Source: Balneolaceae bacterium
GTDB lineage: Bacteria; Bacteroidota; Rhodothermia; Balneolales; Balneolaceae
Assembly (NCBI GenBank): GCA_007127745.1
Contig: SKYV01000222.1
Location: 1-34,236, forward strand
Direction of reading: 5' to 3'
DNA length: 34,236 nt
The notes below the pieces were generated by a model. It was not told the origin of the DNA, made no database searches, and saw only the letters and a list, made by a program, of their open reading frames with translations. A program made the translations under genes and the position numbers. Shown here in pieces: positions 1 to 7,258 of the stretch; position 1 is the first letter of the stretch, and the number at the start of each line of letters is the position of its first letter.

Positions 1-1566
1 ATTGCCCGAGAGTGCCGGATAGTGCTGCCGTATCAGAGCCGAAATCCGGATTAATGTGCAATAGCGGTGAACCTCCGGTTTCAATGATTGTTTAAGCTCA
101 TCCGAAGAAATGGAGTTTACGTATCGTTCGTTTTGATGTTTCTTATCTGACTCTTTCCGGTAGATTGATGATTCTGTTTCCAATTCATAAAAATTTGGAG
201 CATCCGGGATATTTTCTGCTGATGAGCTGGCATGAGGTTTGGCTGGAGTTTCCTCGCTGCCAGAAATCTGTTTTTTAATGGAATCCCGAAGCTGCCCCAC
301 ATAAGATTTACTGGCTTGCCGTGCGATAAAAACCCATACAATAATTAAAAAAACAACAACGAAGCCAAGACTTCTGATTCCCAGCCCCAGACCATAGGTC
401 AGCCCGATTAACAGTAAACCGGCCAATCCCTGAGCGCCGTGTTTTACAAAAAGATCAATAAACACCTTCACCCGTTTTTTTAATTGAGTGCCCATGGGCA
501 TAAACAGCAACTCGCGCCCGGTCCGGTCTATAGAGTGTTTAAATGTTTGATCGATTCCTCTCGTCATGGTGGCCATAAACAGGCCGGGAATTAGTAAAAA
601 AGCTGCAGAACTTAAAAGCAATGCAAGTGGCAGAAGCAGGATAGATCCGGTGATACCATATTTTTTAGTGAAATAGGTGCCTAAAAAAAACTGGATTAAA
701 AAAGCGATGAGACTCACTCTTCCGTAAAACCGGCCGATAAAACTGGCAAGTTCGGCTTCGTTGTCAAAAGCTGCTTCCAGTACAGATTTGAATTGAAAAT
801 CGATAATTGTGGTGGCTATAACCGATATACCGATCAGGCTCATGATGAGCATAAGATGTTTATTTTGAAGAATATCGGAGACAGGATGCCGTGATCGTGC
901 GGTCACCATTTCACGCTTTTCTTTAAATGATTTAGCACCGCTTTTGGAATCATGATTTTGAATTAAAACCCAGTTTACAATGGGTATGGTGCCAATCAAA
1001 ATAACTGCACAAACCGGCAGCAGGGTATGAGGGTTTAGATGGAGTACATCCATAAAAATTCCGGTAAGCTCCCCGCCCGCAAAGGCTCCTGCAATTGCAC
1101 CCAGACTGAAAAAGGCAAACAGCTTTTTTGCCTGAACAGGGTTAAAAATGGTATTTGCAAATAGCCAGAATTGAGAGGTAATGAGCACACTATAGATACT
1201 GATCCACACATAAAATGAGTAGTACAAAACAGGAAGGCCCGTTTGGATTGTTGCCCAGATGACGAGCAGATTAGCCGCTAAAAACAGTGTGATAATATTG
1301 ATGAGCCAGCCAATGGACAAACGTTTCGACAATCTCGAATACCCGAGTGAAACGGGGATGACAATAACAGCTGCCAGTAAAAAAACAAATGGCAGTTGAT
1401 GGGCGCCTACCTGTTCAAGAAACAGGCTGTCGCGCACCGGCTTCAGCAGATAGAGGGTTATCAGCAGAATAAAATTGTACGTAAACATACCGGCTGCCAG
1501 TTTTTTCTCCCGGGGCTCAAGAGAAAACATGGCTTTGATATATGGTTGTTTCGAATTAAAAACCAT
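1..1566 (-). CDS. ATP/ADP translocase-like (Tlc/Npt family) membrane transporter, C-terminus cut by window edge
   Basis: The minus strand is open from an ATG at 1566 to the window edge (522 codons, no stop), so the gene is partial at its 3' end. The protein begins MVFNSKQPYIKAMFSLEPRE and then has about ten to twelve hydrophobic segments. Early motifs LYLLKPVRDSLFLEQVG and SQFWLFANTIFNPVQAKKLF resemble the nucleotide (ATP/ADP) translocase family, whose members exchange or carry nucleotides across the inner membrane. Codons after about 420 are hydrophilic (KSYVGQLRDSIKKQISGSEE onward) and look like the start of a soluble tail; homologues in free-living bacteria often carry HEAT-like or cyclic-nucleotide-binding tails, but here it is cut off. 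A second in-frame ATG lies at 1530 (residue 13). The Shine-Dalgarno is poor for both. Substrate is not deducible. Family call fairly sure, function not. Confidence 0.72.
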   Translation of the reverse strand, partial: MVFNSKQPYIKAMFSLEPREKKLAAGMFTYNFILLITLYLLKPVRDSLFLEQVGAHQLPFVFLLAAVIVIPVSLGYSRLSKRLSIGWLINIITLFLAANLLVIWATIQTGLPVLYYSFYVWISIYSVLITSQFWLFANTIFNPVQAKKLFAFFSLGAIAGAFAGGELTGIFMDVLHLNPHTLLPVCAVILIGTIPIVNWVLIQNHDSKSGAKSFKEKREMVTARSRHPVSDILQNKHLMLIMSLIGISVIATTIIDFQFKSVLEAAFDNEAELASFIGRFYGRVSLIAFLIQFFLGTYFTKKYGITGSILLLPLALLLSSAAFLLIPGLFMATMTRGIDQTFKHSIDRTGRELLFMPMGTQLKKRVKVFIDLFVKHGAQGLAGLLLIGLTYGLGLGIRSLGFVVVFLIIVWVFIARQASKSYVGQLRDSIKKQISGSEETPAKPHASSSAENIPDAPNFYELETESSIYRKESDKKHQNERYVNSISSDELKQSLKPEVHRYCTLIRISALIRQHYPALSGN

Positions 1567-1846
1567 TTTTAAATAATCACTTCAACGCAGATTATCAGTC
1601 AGTTCAAAAATTGTGGTAGTCAGTTTTTCTGTTTAAATGCTGATCGATTGCCCGAACTGAAATTTTCAGACCTTTCGGTAAATGGATGCCTGAAACTGTT
1701 ATCGGAAATACCGCCTGCAGCTACCTGAGCAAATTCAATGGTATTCTGCTGATGCAAATAAATCAGTTACACAAATTAAGATTTTGTACAACTATATTCG
1801 TTATAAATAACAGAAGTGCAGATTATTTACAGAATAGTTGTTGATT
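1567..1846. other. Intergenic region, no gene seen
   Basis: AT-rich sequence between the translocase-like start and the terminator of the leucine dehydrogenase gene. It should carry the promoter of the minus-strand translocase gene. I found no convincing TTTG/TAnnTTTG pair, RNA gene or repeat in it. Confidence 0.5.
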
Positions 1847-1878
1847 AAAAAAAGCAGCCCGCTTTCAACAGGCTGCTT
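1847..1878 (-). terminator. Rho-independent terminator of the leucine dehydrogenase gene
   Basis: Perfect 8-bp stem AAGCAGCC (1852-1859) / GGCTGCTT (1871-1878) with an 11-nt loop. On the plus strand it is preceded by an A-run (1847-1853), which on the minus strand reads as a U-run straight after the hairpin. It lies about 30 bp past the stop of the minus-strand gene ending at 1910. Confidence 0.85.
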
Positions 1879-1909
1879 CCGATTAGTGAACCATAGTGTA
1901 CGGGTATAA

Positions 1910-3082
1910 TTAACAACGGCTTTTGTAATAAATTTCTCCCTCCCTGTTAGAGATCTGGCTTTTTGATGAGTATATGGTGCTTACTTTGCCAACAGCCTGA
2001 ATTCGCTTTTCAGCGAGGATGTTGGAGGCTTTGTTTGTGGTAATTCCGTGCCGGTCGGCATAATCAAATATATCGATGGTCGTGTCGTAGATACGGGCAG
2101 CTTTTTCAAGAGCTCGCCGCTCATTGTATCCCTCCAGTTCACTCGAAACGTTGATTAATCCGCCGGCATTGATGACATAGTCAGGGGCGTAAAGAATTTT
2201 GCGCTCCCTGAGCATCTCTCCGTGTTTCTTCTCATTGTCTAAAATATTGTTTGCTCCGCCTGCAATGATATCGCACTTTATGTGATCGATGGTGTCATCG
2301 TTTACGACTCCGCCCAGGGCGCACGGGCTGAAAATATCCAGGTCGAGGCTGTAAATTTTATCCGGGTCAACGACACTGGCTCCGGTTTCCTTGGCAAGCC
2401 GGTTGGCTTTCTCTTCAAATATGTCAGTCACAAAAATATCAGCTCCCTCTTTTTGGAGATGCCTTGCCAAATGAGTTGCTACAGAACCTGCCCCCTGAAT
2501 GCCAATTCGTTTGCCTTCGAGTGATTCGCTTCCGTACGCTTTTTTTGCAGAGGCTTTTATACCCATATATACGCCATAAGCTGTAACGGGAGACGGATCT
2601 CCGCTGCCGCCAAGAGATTTTGGAATACCAGCTACATATTTGGTTTCCGAAAAGATCCACTCCATATCTTTTTCACTCATTCCTACGTCTTCGGCAGTGA
2701 TATAACGTCCGGCAAGCCCGTCAACATAGCGGCCAAATGCCCGGAACAGTTCTTCAGTTTTTTCAGTCGAAGAATCGCCAATAATCACTCCTTTGCCGCC
2801 GCCCAGATTGAGGCCTGAAATTGCTGATTTGTAGGTCATTCCACGGGAAAGGCGCAGCACATCTTTGATGGCTTCGTTTTCGGATCGATATTTCCACATT
2901 CTCACGCCACCCAGAGCGGGTCCAAGAGTAGTATCGTGAATGGCAATAATGGCTTTGAGGCCAACCTCGGGACGGGAGCAAAACACAAGCTGCTCGTGCT
3001 CCATATTTACAAGCTCATTGATGAGAGGGAAATTTTTATCTGTCTCTGACTTTTTTTCGGGTATTAATAATGAATCTTCCAT
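1910..3082 (-). CDS. ldh: Leucine dehydrogenase (Glu/Leu/Phe/Val dehydrogenase family)
   Basis: NAD-dependent oxidative deamination of leucine and other branched-chain amino acids to 2-oxo acids (and the reverse amination), in the cytoplasm. From the chosen start MEDSLL the protein is 390 aa. The N-terminal dimerisation/substrate domain has AIHDTTLGPALGGVRMW, MTYKSA (K85) and LNLGGGKGVIIGD (K97, the expected catalytic lysine region). The Rossmann domain carries GIQGAGSVATHL, and a late APDYVINAGGLINVSSELEG block closes the site; all match Bacillus-type leucine dehydrogenase (about 364 aa). The open frame reaches upstream to 3142 (410 aa), but those 20 residues have no counterpart in the family and the ATG at 3082 fits better; a further ATG lies 26 codons in. 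The last ~15 residues are unlike the family. Monocistronic, with its own terminator. Confidence 0.9.
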   Translation of the reverse strand: MEDSLLIPEKKSETDKNFPLINELVNMEHEQLVFCSRPEVGLKAIIAIHDTTLGPALGGVRMWKYRSENEAIKDVLRLSRGMTYKSAISGLNLGGGKGVIIGDSSTEKTEELFRAFGRYVDGLAGRYITAEDVGMSEKDMEWIFSETKYVAGIPKSLGGSGDPSPVTAYGVYMGIKASAKKAYGSESLEGKRIGIQGAGSVATHLARHLQKEGADIFVTDIFEEKANRLAKETGASVVDPDKIYSLDLDIFSPCALGGVVNDDTIDHIKCDIIAGGANNILDNEKKHGEMLRERKILYAPDYVINAGGLINVSSELEGYNERRALEKAARIYDTTIDIFDYADRHGITTNKASNILAEKRIQAVGKVSTIYSSKSQISNREGEIYYKSRC

Positions 3083-3496
3083 AATTAAATCAGTCTTTTT
3101 AAAATTCGTTTGGTAGCGCTTCCAGAAGATATGGATTTTCATACAATTATGACAACCATCCAGGCAAATTGAGAGCGTATCATTAAGGGATTTTACATCC
3201 TGTTTATGGCCCTGAATAGCATAAAATCAACGAAATCAACTTCAGAGAGAGACTGGCCGCTGTCCTTCAACATTATAAAATAGCAGAAAATGAATGCCAA
3301 TATTTTTACAAAAGCCGGTTGTTTATAATAATTGCAGTTTTAGAAGAGAGGAATTAGAAAATCCTGAAGGAATTTTTGATAAATCCCGTTGTCATAATTA
3401 CCAATATACCGCATATAGTTTTAACTTTGGTCTTGCCCGAAAATCGGTTGGATTGGGAAACCGTATAAGTCAAAACAGTTTTATTGAATTTTTAAA
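3083..3496. promoter_or_regulatory. Divergent intergenic region between leucine dehydrogenase and tyrA
   Basis: About 414 bp with promoters expected in both directions. The only candidate seen is TAACTTTG at 3424-3431 on the plus strand, matching the Bacteroidota -7 element TAnnTTTG and lying about 65 bp before the tyrA ATG, but no TTTG at the right spacing accompanies it. A short open frame at 3294-3500 has no recognisable product and is treated as noise. No structured RNA was recognised. Confidence 0.3.
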
Positions 3497-4627
3497 ATGA
3501 CAGATCAAAAAGATTTAAAAAACCAGCGTAACAAAATTGACAAAATTGACGAAAAGATTCTCGATCTTCTTCAGCAAAGAAAAGAGGTGGTGCAGGATGT
3601 TTTAAAAAGAAAAGTTGAGAGGCAGCTGCCGGTTTTTGTTGCACGCCGCGAAATCGAAAAAACGGATTCTTTCAGAGATAAAGCAAAACAGCGCGATTTG
3701 GACCCCGATTGGGCAGAAGATTTTCTGCGGATGGTGATGGCGGCTTCAAGGGCAGCGCAATCAGCCAAAACCTTTCCACGATCCACGGAACGTCCCATGC
3801 ATGTTCTTTATGTAGGCGGTGAAGGTGGCATGGGCCGGCTGTACCGCAGATTTACCGAAAAGAGCGGCCATATCTCCTACAGCCTTGACAAGGGCAACTG
3901 GTATGAGCTGGAGGAGATGGCACCAAAATTGGATTTGGTGATTATTACCGTGCCGATAAATGTGACATCAGATGTGATCAAGCGCATTGCCCCAAAACTG
4001 AAACCGGATACCATTCTTGCAGATTTTACGAGTAACAAAACTGATCCGTTGAAATCGATGCTGCAAGCCCATCCCGGCCCGGTCATTGGCTTGCACCCGA
4101 TGCATGGGCCCGATGTGCCCAATCTCTCCAAGCAGCTGATGGTTTTTTGCGCCGGCCGCAATTCTGAAAAAGCAGATTGGTTTAAGGAACAATGCAAGCT
4201 GTGGGGTATGCGCATTATTGAAGCCGAACCGGAAAAGCACGACCATGTGATGAATCTCGTGCAGGGCCTTCGCCACTTTGTAGCTCTGATGCACGGGTCA
4301 TTTATGAAGGAGTTTGACCTGAAACCTTCCGAAATTCTCGACTACTCCAGCCCGATTTACCGGGCCGAACTGATGATGACCGGGCGAATTTTTGCCCAGG
4401 ATGCCGAACTTTATGCCGATATTGTATTTGCCAATAAAGAACGAAGAGATTTGCTGCTCACCTTTTTTAACCATCAAAAACGATTAATGAAAATGGTTGA
4501 AGAAGATGACAAAAATGGATTTGTGAAGGAGTTTGAATCCGTTACCGACTTTTTCGGGCGTTTTGCCTCCCAGGCACTTGTGGAAAGCGGTTATCTGATC
4601 AACCGGCTGGCTGATCGTTTTTCATAA
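3497..4627 (+). CDS. tyrA: Bifunctional chorismate mutase / prephenate dehydrogenase (T-protein)
   Basis: Makes 4-hydroxyphenylpyruvate from chorismate for tyrosine synthesis: the AroQ-type mutase rearranges chorismate to prephenate, and the NAD-linked dehydrogenase decarboxylates it. Residues about 5-90 are an all-helical chorismate mutase (RNKIDKIDEKILDLLQQRKE, then VARREIEK). Residues about 100-370 are the dehydrogenase, with a nucleotide-binding turn GGEGGMGRLYRRF (107-119) and GLHPMHGPD, where H200 corresponds to the catalytic histidine of E. coli TyrA. Length (376 aa) and co-linearity match E. coli TyrA (373 aa) across both domains, down to PIYRAELMMTGRIFAQDAELYADI. The mutase-first fusion is typical of enteric gammaproteobacteria, so the origin is worth checking. 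Single gene, followed by a hairpin at 4672-4698. Confidence 0.95.
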   Translation: MTDQKDLKNQRNKIDKIDEKILDLLQQRKEVVQDVLKRKVERQLPVFVARREIEKTDSFRDKAKQRDLDPDWAEDFLRMVMAASRAAQSAKTFPRSTERPMHVLYVGGEGGMGRLYRRFTEKSGHISYSLDKGNWYELEEMAPKLDLVIITVPINVTSDVIKRIAPKLKPDTILADFTSNKTDPLKSMLQAHPGPVIGLHPMHGPDVPNLSKQLMVFCAGRNSEKADWFKEQCKLWGMRIIEAEPEKHDHVMNLVQGLRHFVALMHGSFMKEFDLKPSEILDYSSPIYRAELMMTGRIFAQDAELYADIVFANKERRDLLLTFFNHQKRLMKMVEEDDKNGFVKEFESVTDFFGRFASQALVESGYLINRLADRFS

Positions 4628-4671
4628 AAAATTCACAGCATCCCATTCATAAACATTTATTATTTTTTGTC

Positions 4672-4698
4672 TTCTAATCTTTTAAGAAAAGATTAGAA
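4672..4698 (+). terminator. Perfect 12-bp hairpin after tyrA, possible terminator
   Basis: TTCTAATCTTTT (4672-4683) pairs perfectly with 4687-4698 around an AAG loop, 45 bp after the tyrA stop. It is AT-rich and has no U-run behind it on either strand, so a role as classical intrinsic terminator is uncertain. Confidence 0.4.
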
Positions 4699-4900
4699 AA
4701 GTCTCACCAAAAAAAGTGTAACAAAACCATCTTTTTTGCATCTATATAAACAGTAAGATGCGGGGAACTGTCTGATTCCTTCGAGATTGTGTGATCTGTT
4801 ACATAGAAAAAAAGAAAATCTGTAGAAGTGGCAGATGATAAATCAAGGTTGTAAATCAACACTTGTAGTTCTTTTCCTTCAAACACTTAAAAAAAGAGAA

Positions 4901-5278
4901 ATGATGAGAGATCGATTGGATATAGCCGATTCGATAATCGTTTTAAAATCGAATTTGGATACTACAGCAAGAGTTTCTGAGTGGGCACAACTTATGGGAT
5001 ATGCATGTCCGAAAAAGTTTTCTCGGAAGTTCAGATGCTATCATGCAATAAGGCCACAAACCTGCCTAAAGTATGTTCGCCTCAAAAGCATTTTAAAAGC
5101 ACTTAGAGATGAAAATATATCGAACTACGAAATTGCACGTAAGCACGGAATTCCGGATGAAATTGCTTTAAACAAATTTATCAAGTATCACCTGCATTGT
5201 TCGCCAACAGAGGTGAAACATATGCCCCAAAATCGGTTAGAGAGAAAAATAGAAAATTTCGGTAGTAAAGTTAGGTAG
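4901..5278 (+). CDS. Small AraC-type HTH protein without a sensor domain
   Basis: Probable DNA-binding protein of 125 aa from the ATG at 4901, preceded by AAAAAGAGAA. The frame can be read upstream to 4835, but that extension looks non-native. Residues about 20-105 have the two-helix-turn-helix layout of the AraC C-terminal domain: ARVSEWAQLMGYACPKKFSR...FRCYHAIRPQTCLKYVRLKS, then a second unit ISNYEIARKHGIPDEIALNK...YHLHCSPTEV. The first half is compact and both halves are diverged from the consensus. There is no N-terminal ligand or receiver domain, so any signal must come from elsewhere. A basic tail (NRLERKIENFGSKVR) follows. It sits alone ahead of the protease block and could regulate it; that is inference. 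Confidence 0.65.
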   Translation: MMRDRLDIADSIIVLKSNLDTTARVSEWAQLMGYACPKKFSRKFRCYHAIRPQTCLKYVRLKSILKALRDENISNYEIARKHGIPDEIALNKFIKYHLHCSPTEVKHMPQNRLERKIENFGSKVR

Positions 5279-5291
5279 GAAAGTTAGGTAG
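5267..5291 (+). repeat. Short tandem duplication at the stop codon of the AraC-type gene
   Basis: AAAGTTAGGTAG occurs at 5267-5278 and again at 5280-5291, period 13. The first copy contains the last codons and the stop. Probably a slippage duplication. Confidence 0.6.
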
Positions 5292-5301
5292 TGAATATCT
5301 G

Positions 5302-5325
5302 ACAATTAATAAGAACATTAATTGT
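5302..5325 (+). terminator. AT-rich 9-bp inverted repeat, weak terminator candidate
   Basis: ACAATTAAT (5302-5310) and ATTAATTGT (5317-5325) form a perfect 9-bp stem with a 6-nt loop, 24 bp past the AraC-type gene. There is no following U-run, so termination is only a possibility. Confidence 0.25.
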
Positions 5326-5497
5326 GGAATTTAGCAATAAGCTGCCATCTCAGAGCTTCTGTGAAAACCTGATTATGGAAAAATATTCATGTCATGGTAT
5401 ATCGATGTAAAAAATGTATCAGAAAAAAATCATGAGCATTAAGTGCACCTGTGTTGTGTACAAAAGAGCATGCTAAGAGCTTCGTAGTGGTAGCCGG

Positions 5498-5569
5498 ATG
5501 CCACATAAAAAAACGGGGAGAAAACGAAAATCCTTAAGAGTAGGCAAACGTAAATTAAAAAATGAGTAA
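5498..5569 (+). CDS. Possible 23-aa very basic peptide just upstream of the protease
   Basis: An ATG at 5498 opens 23 codons ending in TAA two bases before the protease ATG. The peptide (MPHKKTGRKRKSLRVGKRKL then KNE) is about half Lys/Arg and has no cysteine or hydrophobic stretch. Such composition is seen in tiny ribosome- or nucleic-acid-binding proteins, but an A-rich leader can also produce it by chance. There is no clear ribosome binding site. If translated, its stop would place ribosomes right at the protease start, as expected for translational coupling. Not recognised as a known family. Confidence 0.25.
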   Translation: MPHKKTGRKRKSLRVGKRKLKNE

Positions 5570-5571
5570 TT

Positions 5572-6579
5572 ATGGCTGATGCAAAATTGGAAAAAGAATA
5601 TCAGGAAATTGCTGATATTCAGGATAAAGAAGAAAAGTCCATACTTGAAAAGGGAAATGTGGTAGGCGTGGGAGTAGGCCACAAAATTAAGAGCGAAAAA
5701 GAAACAGGAGATACCTGTTTATCCGTATATGTGTCTCACAAACTTGATAAAAAACTGTTGAAAAAAGACGATCTTGTTCCGGATAACGTAGGTAAATATA
5801 AAACGGATGTTATTGAAACCGGTGAAATTTTTGCCGGAGATATGATGCCGCCAGCAGAAGGACAAGCCGGTATTCAGCTTTTAAGAGAAAGGGTGAGGCC
5901 CGCAAAGGGTGGTTATAGTGTTGGACATCCAAGAGTTACTGCAGGAACTATCGCTACCGGTGTGTTTGATTCGTCTCCTTACCCGGGCATTCCTGAACGG
6001 TATTATATACTTAGCAACAATCACGTAATTGCAAATAGCAATAATGCAAATGTTGGAGATCCCATTCTTCAGCCAGGAAGGGTTGATGGAGGTACTGAAC
6101 CCAACGATGTGATTGGAAAACTCACCAAATGGATTCCGATCAAATTTGATGGTAGTGACAATTTAGTTGATGCGGCAATTGCAGAAACTGAATTTCATGA
6201 CATAAACAGAGAAATTTATTGGAATGGTTATGTTGAAGGATATTCGGAGGGGGGAGGAAGATTGACAAGAAGACTGCCATGGTATCCTGATATGGATATT
6301 GGTGATATAGTTCGCAAAACCGGCCGAACTACAAACTATACCTCCGGTGAACTGACTGGTTTTAACGCAACCATAAATGTAAATTTTGGCGGCGGGAAAG
6401 TTGCACGTTTTGTCAGACAAATTGTAACCGGCAGAATGAGTGCTGGAGGAGATTCAGGCAGCCTTGTTACCGATTATGATGGAAACGCAGTGGGTTTATT
6501 ATTTGCTGGTTCATCAACCAGAACTATTTTAAACCCTATCTATTTTGTCCGGCGCCTGTTAAGAATAAGACTATTCTGA
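5572..6579 (+). CDS. NAL1-like trypsin-fold serine protease
   Basis: Predicted serine protease of 335 aa. Residues about 130-330 have a chymotrypsin-like catalytic order: His151 in YILSNNHVIANSNN, Asp200 in LVDAAIAE and Ser295 in AGGDSGSLVT. The arrangement resembles bacterial relatives of plant NARROW LEAF 1 rather than HtrA or secreted trypsins. Residues about 28-85 form a small separate domain (VVGVGVGHKIK...CLSVYVSHKL...GKYKTDVIETGEI) that the next gene repeats on its own. There is no signal peptide or membrane segment, so it is probably cytoplasmic unless exported by another route. No PDZ domain. Substrate unknown. The ATG at 5572 is the only good start. The nearest gene downstream begins 85 bp later. 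Confidence 0.75.
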   Translation: MADAKLEKEYQEIADIQDKEEKSILEKGNVVGVGVGHKIKSEKETGDTCLSVYVSHKLDKKLLKKDDLVPDNVGKYKTDVIETGEIFAGDMMPPAEGQAGIQLLRERVRPAKGGYSVGHPRVTAGTIATGVFDSSPYPGIPERYYILSNNHVIANSNNANVGDPILQPGRVDGGTEPNDVIGKLTKWIPIKFDGSDNLVDAAIAETEFHDINREIYWNGYVEGYSEGGGRLTRRLPWYPDMDIGDIVRKTGRTTNYTSGELTGFNATINVNFGGGKVARFVRQIVTGRMSAGGDSGSLVTDYDGNAVGLLFAGSSTRTILNPIYFVRRLLRIRLF

Positions 6580-6664
6580 CCCAAAACGGGTATTTGATTT
6601 GGCCGGTTTCGCATTTATATTAAATTTATGCTTGATCGATCCACTTCAAATACCCCTTTTTATC

Positions 6665-6877
6665 ATGGATAATCGCAATATAGATATTGTAAAAGAGACA
6701 GAATCCTGGATGGATATTGAAGGGGTTAATGGAATAGCAGAAAGTAAAAGAGAGGGGATTCCCTGTTTGATCGTTTATACATCGGTAGATGTTGAAAAAA
6801 TCAGGAATAAATTACCAGAAACCATTCATGGCTATAAGGTAATTATTGAAGAAGAGGATGAATTTTCTGCACTCTGA
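6665..6877 (+). CDS. 70-aa protein resembling the N-terminal domain of the upstream protease
   Basis: Small acidic protein starting at the ATG 6665; a TTG-initiated extension back to 6599 is hydrophobic and less likely. By eye, residues 18-67 align with residues 28-85 of the NAL1-like protease: (I/V)xGVxGI, then CL(I/S)VY(T/V)S, then a lysine-rich stretch, LPxxxxGYK and a final acidic run. Spacings differ by two short gaps. So this appears to be a freestanding version of the protease's N-terminal domain. By analogy with stand-alone propeptide-like inhibitors of subtilases, it could inhibit, chaperone or target the protease; this is inference and no function is known to me. Same strand, 85 bp after the protease. 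Confidence 0.55.
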   Translation: MDNRNIDIVKETESWMDIEGVNGIAESKREGIPCLIVYTSVDVEKIRNKLPETIHGYKVIIEEEDEFSAL

Positions 6878-7258
6878 AAATCACCAGAACTTATCAATAC
6901 CAGCTCATATTAAGCCTATCAACTACCAGTAAATACCTGCCCCGGTTGTTGTTTTTTTGATAATATAACTTGAGTTCGAGATAAAATCGTTGAAATAATC
7001 ACCCAAAAGGGCGCATAACGAGATAATGAATGTTCGATACCGTCATGCCGGACTTAATCCGGCATCTCCTGCTTAAATCAAGGATGGGAGATTTCGCTTC
7101 GCGTTCAAAAAATGAGCGTATCGGGTACGGGATGACGCACTTTTTGGACAGCCTAAGAGTTATTTTTCAATTTCTTATACCGAACTGACGTTAATACCGC
7201 AGAAAACCGGGTTGAATTGGGTGAACATAAAAACATTAATAAATTCAGAGGTTTAAAG
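6878..7258. other. Intergenic region holding a dispersed palindromic repeat
   Basis: 381 bp between the small protein and the nuclease-fold gene. It contains the repeat described at 7041-7137. No other gene, RNA or clear promoter was recognised. Its length suggests the nuclease-M15 pair may have its own promoter. Confidence 0.5.
7041..7137. repeat. Dispersed intergenic palindromic repeat, copy 1
   Basis: Begins CGTCATGCC and ends ATGACG, so the ends are inverted. An internal perfect hairpin ATGCCGGA (7045-7052) / TCCGGCAT (7058-7065) is followed by GGCATCTCC and AGATTTCGCTTCGC. The same blocks, in the same order, occur at 11394-11534 with a different middle. Confidence 0.7.

Noticed and set aside
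3294-3500. 68-codon plus-strand open frame before tyrA
   Set aside because: No recognisable protein pattern, overlaps the tyrA start, and lies in a region expected to hold divergent promoters.
6665-6877. LPETI stretch in the 70-aa protein as a sortase signal
   Set aside because: There is no following membrane helix and positive tail, no signal peptide, and sortases are not expected in this Gram-negative type; the LP is part of the domain aligned with the protease.
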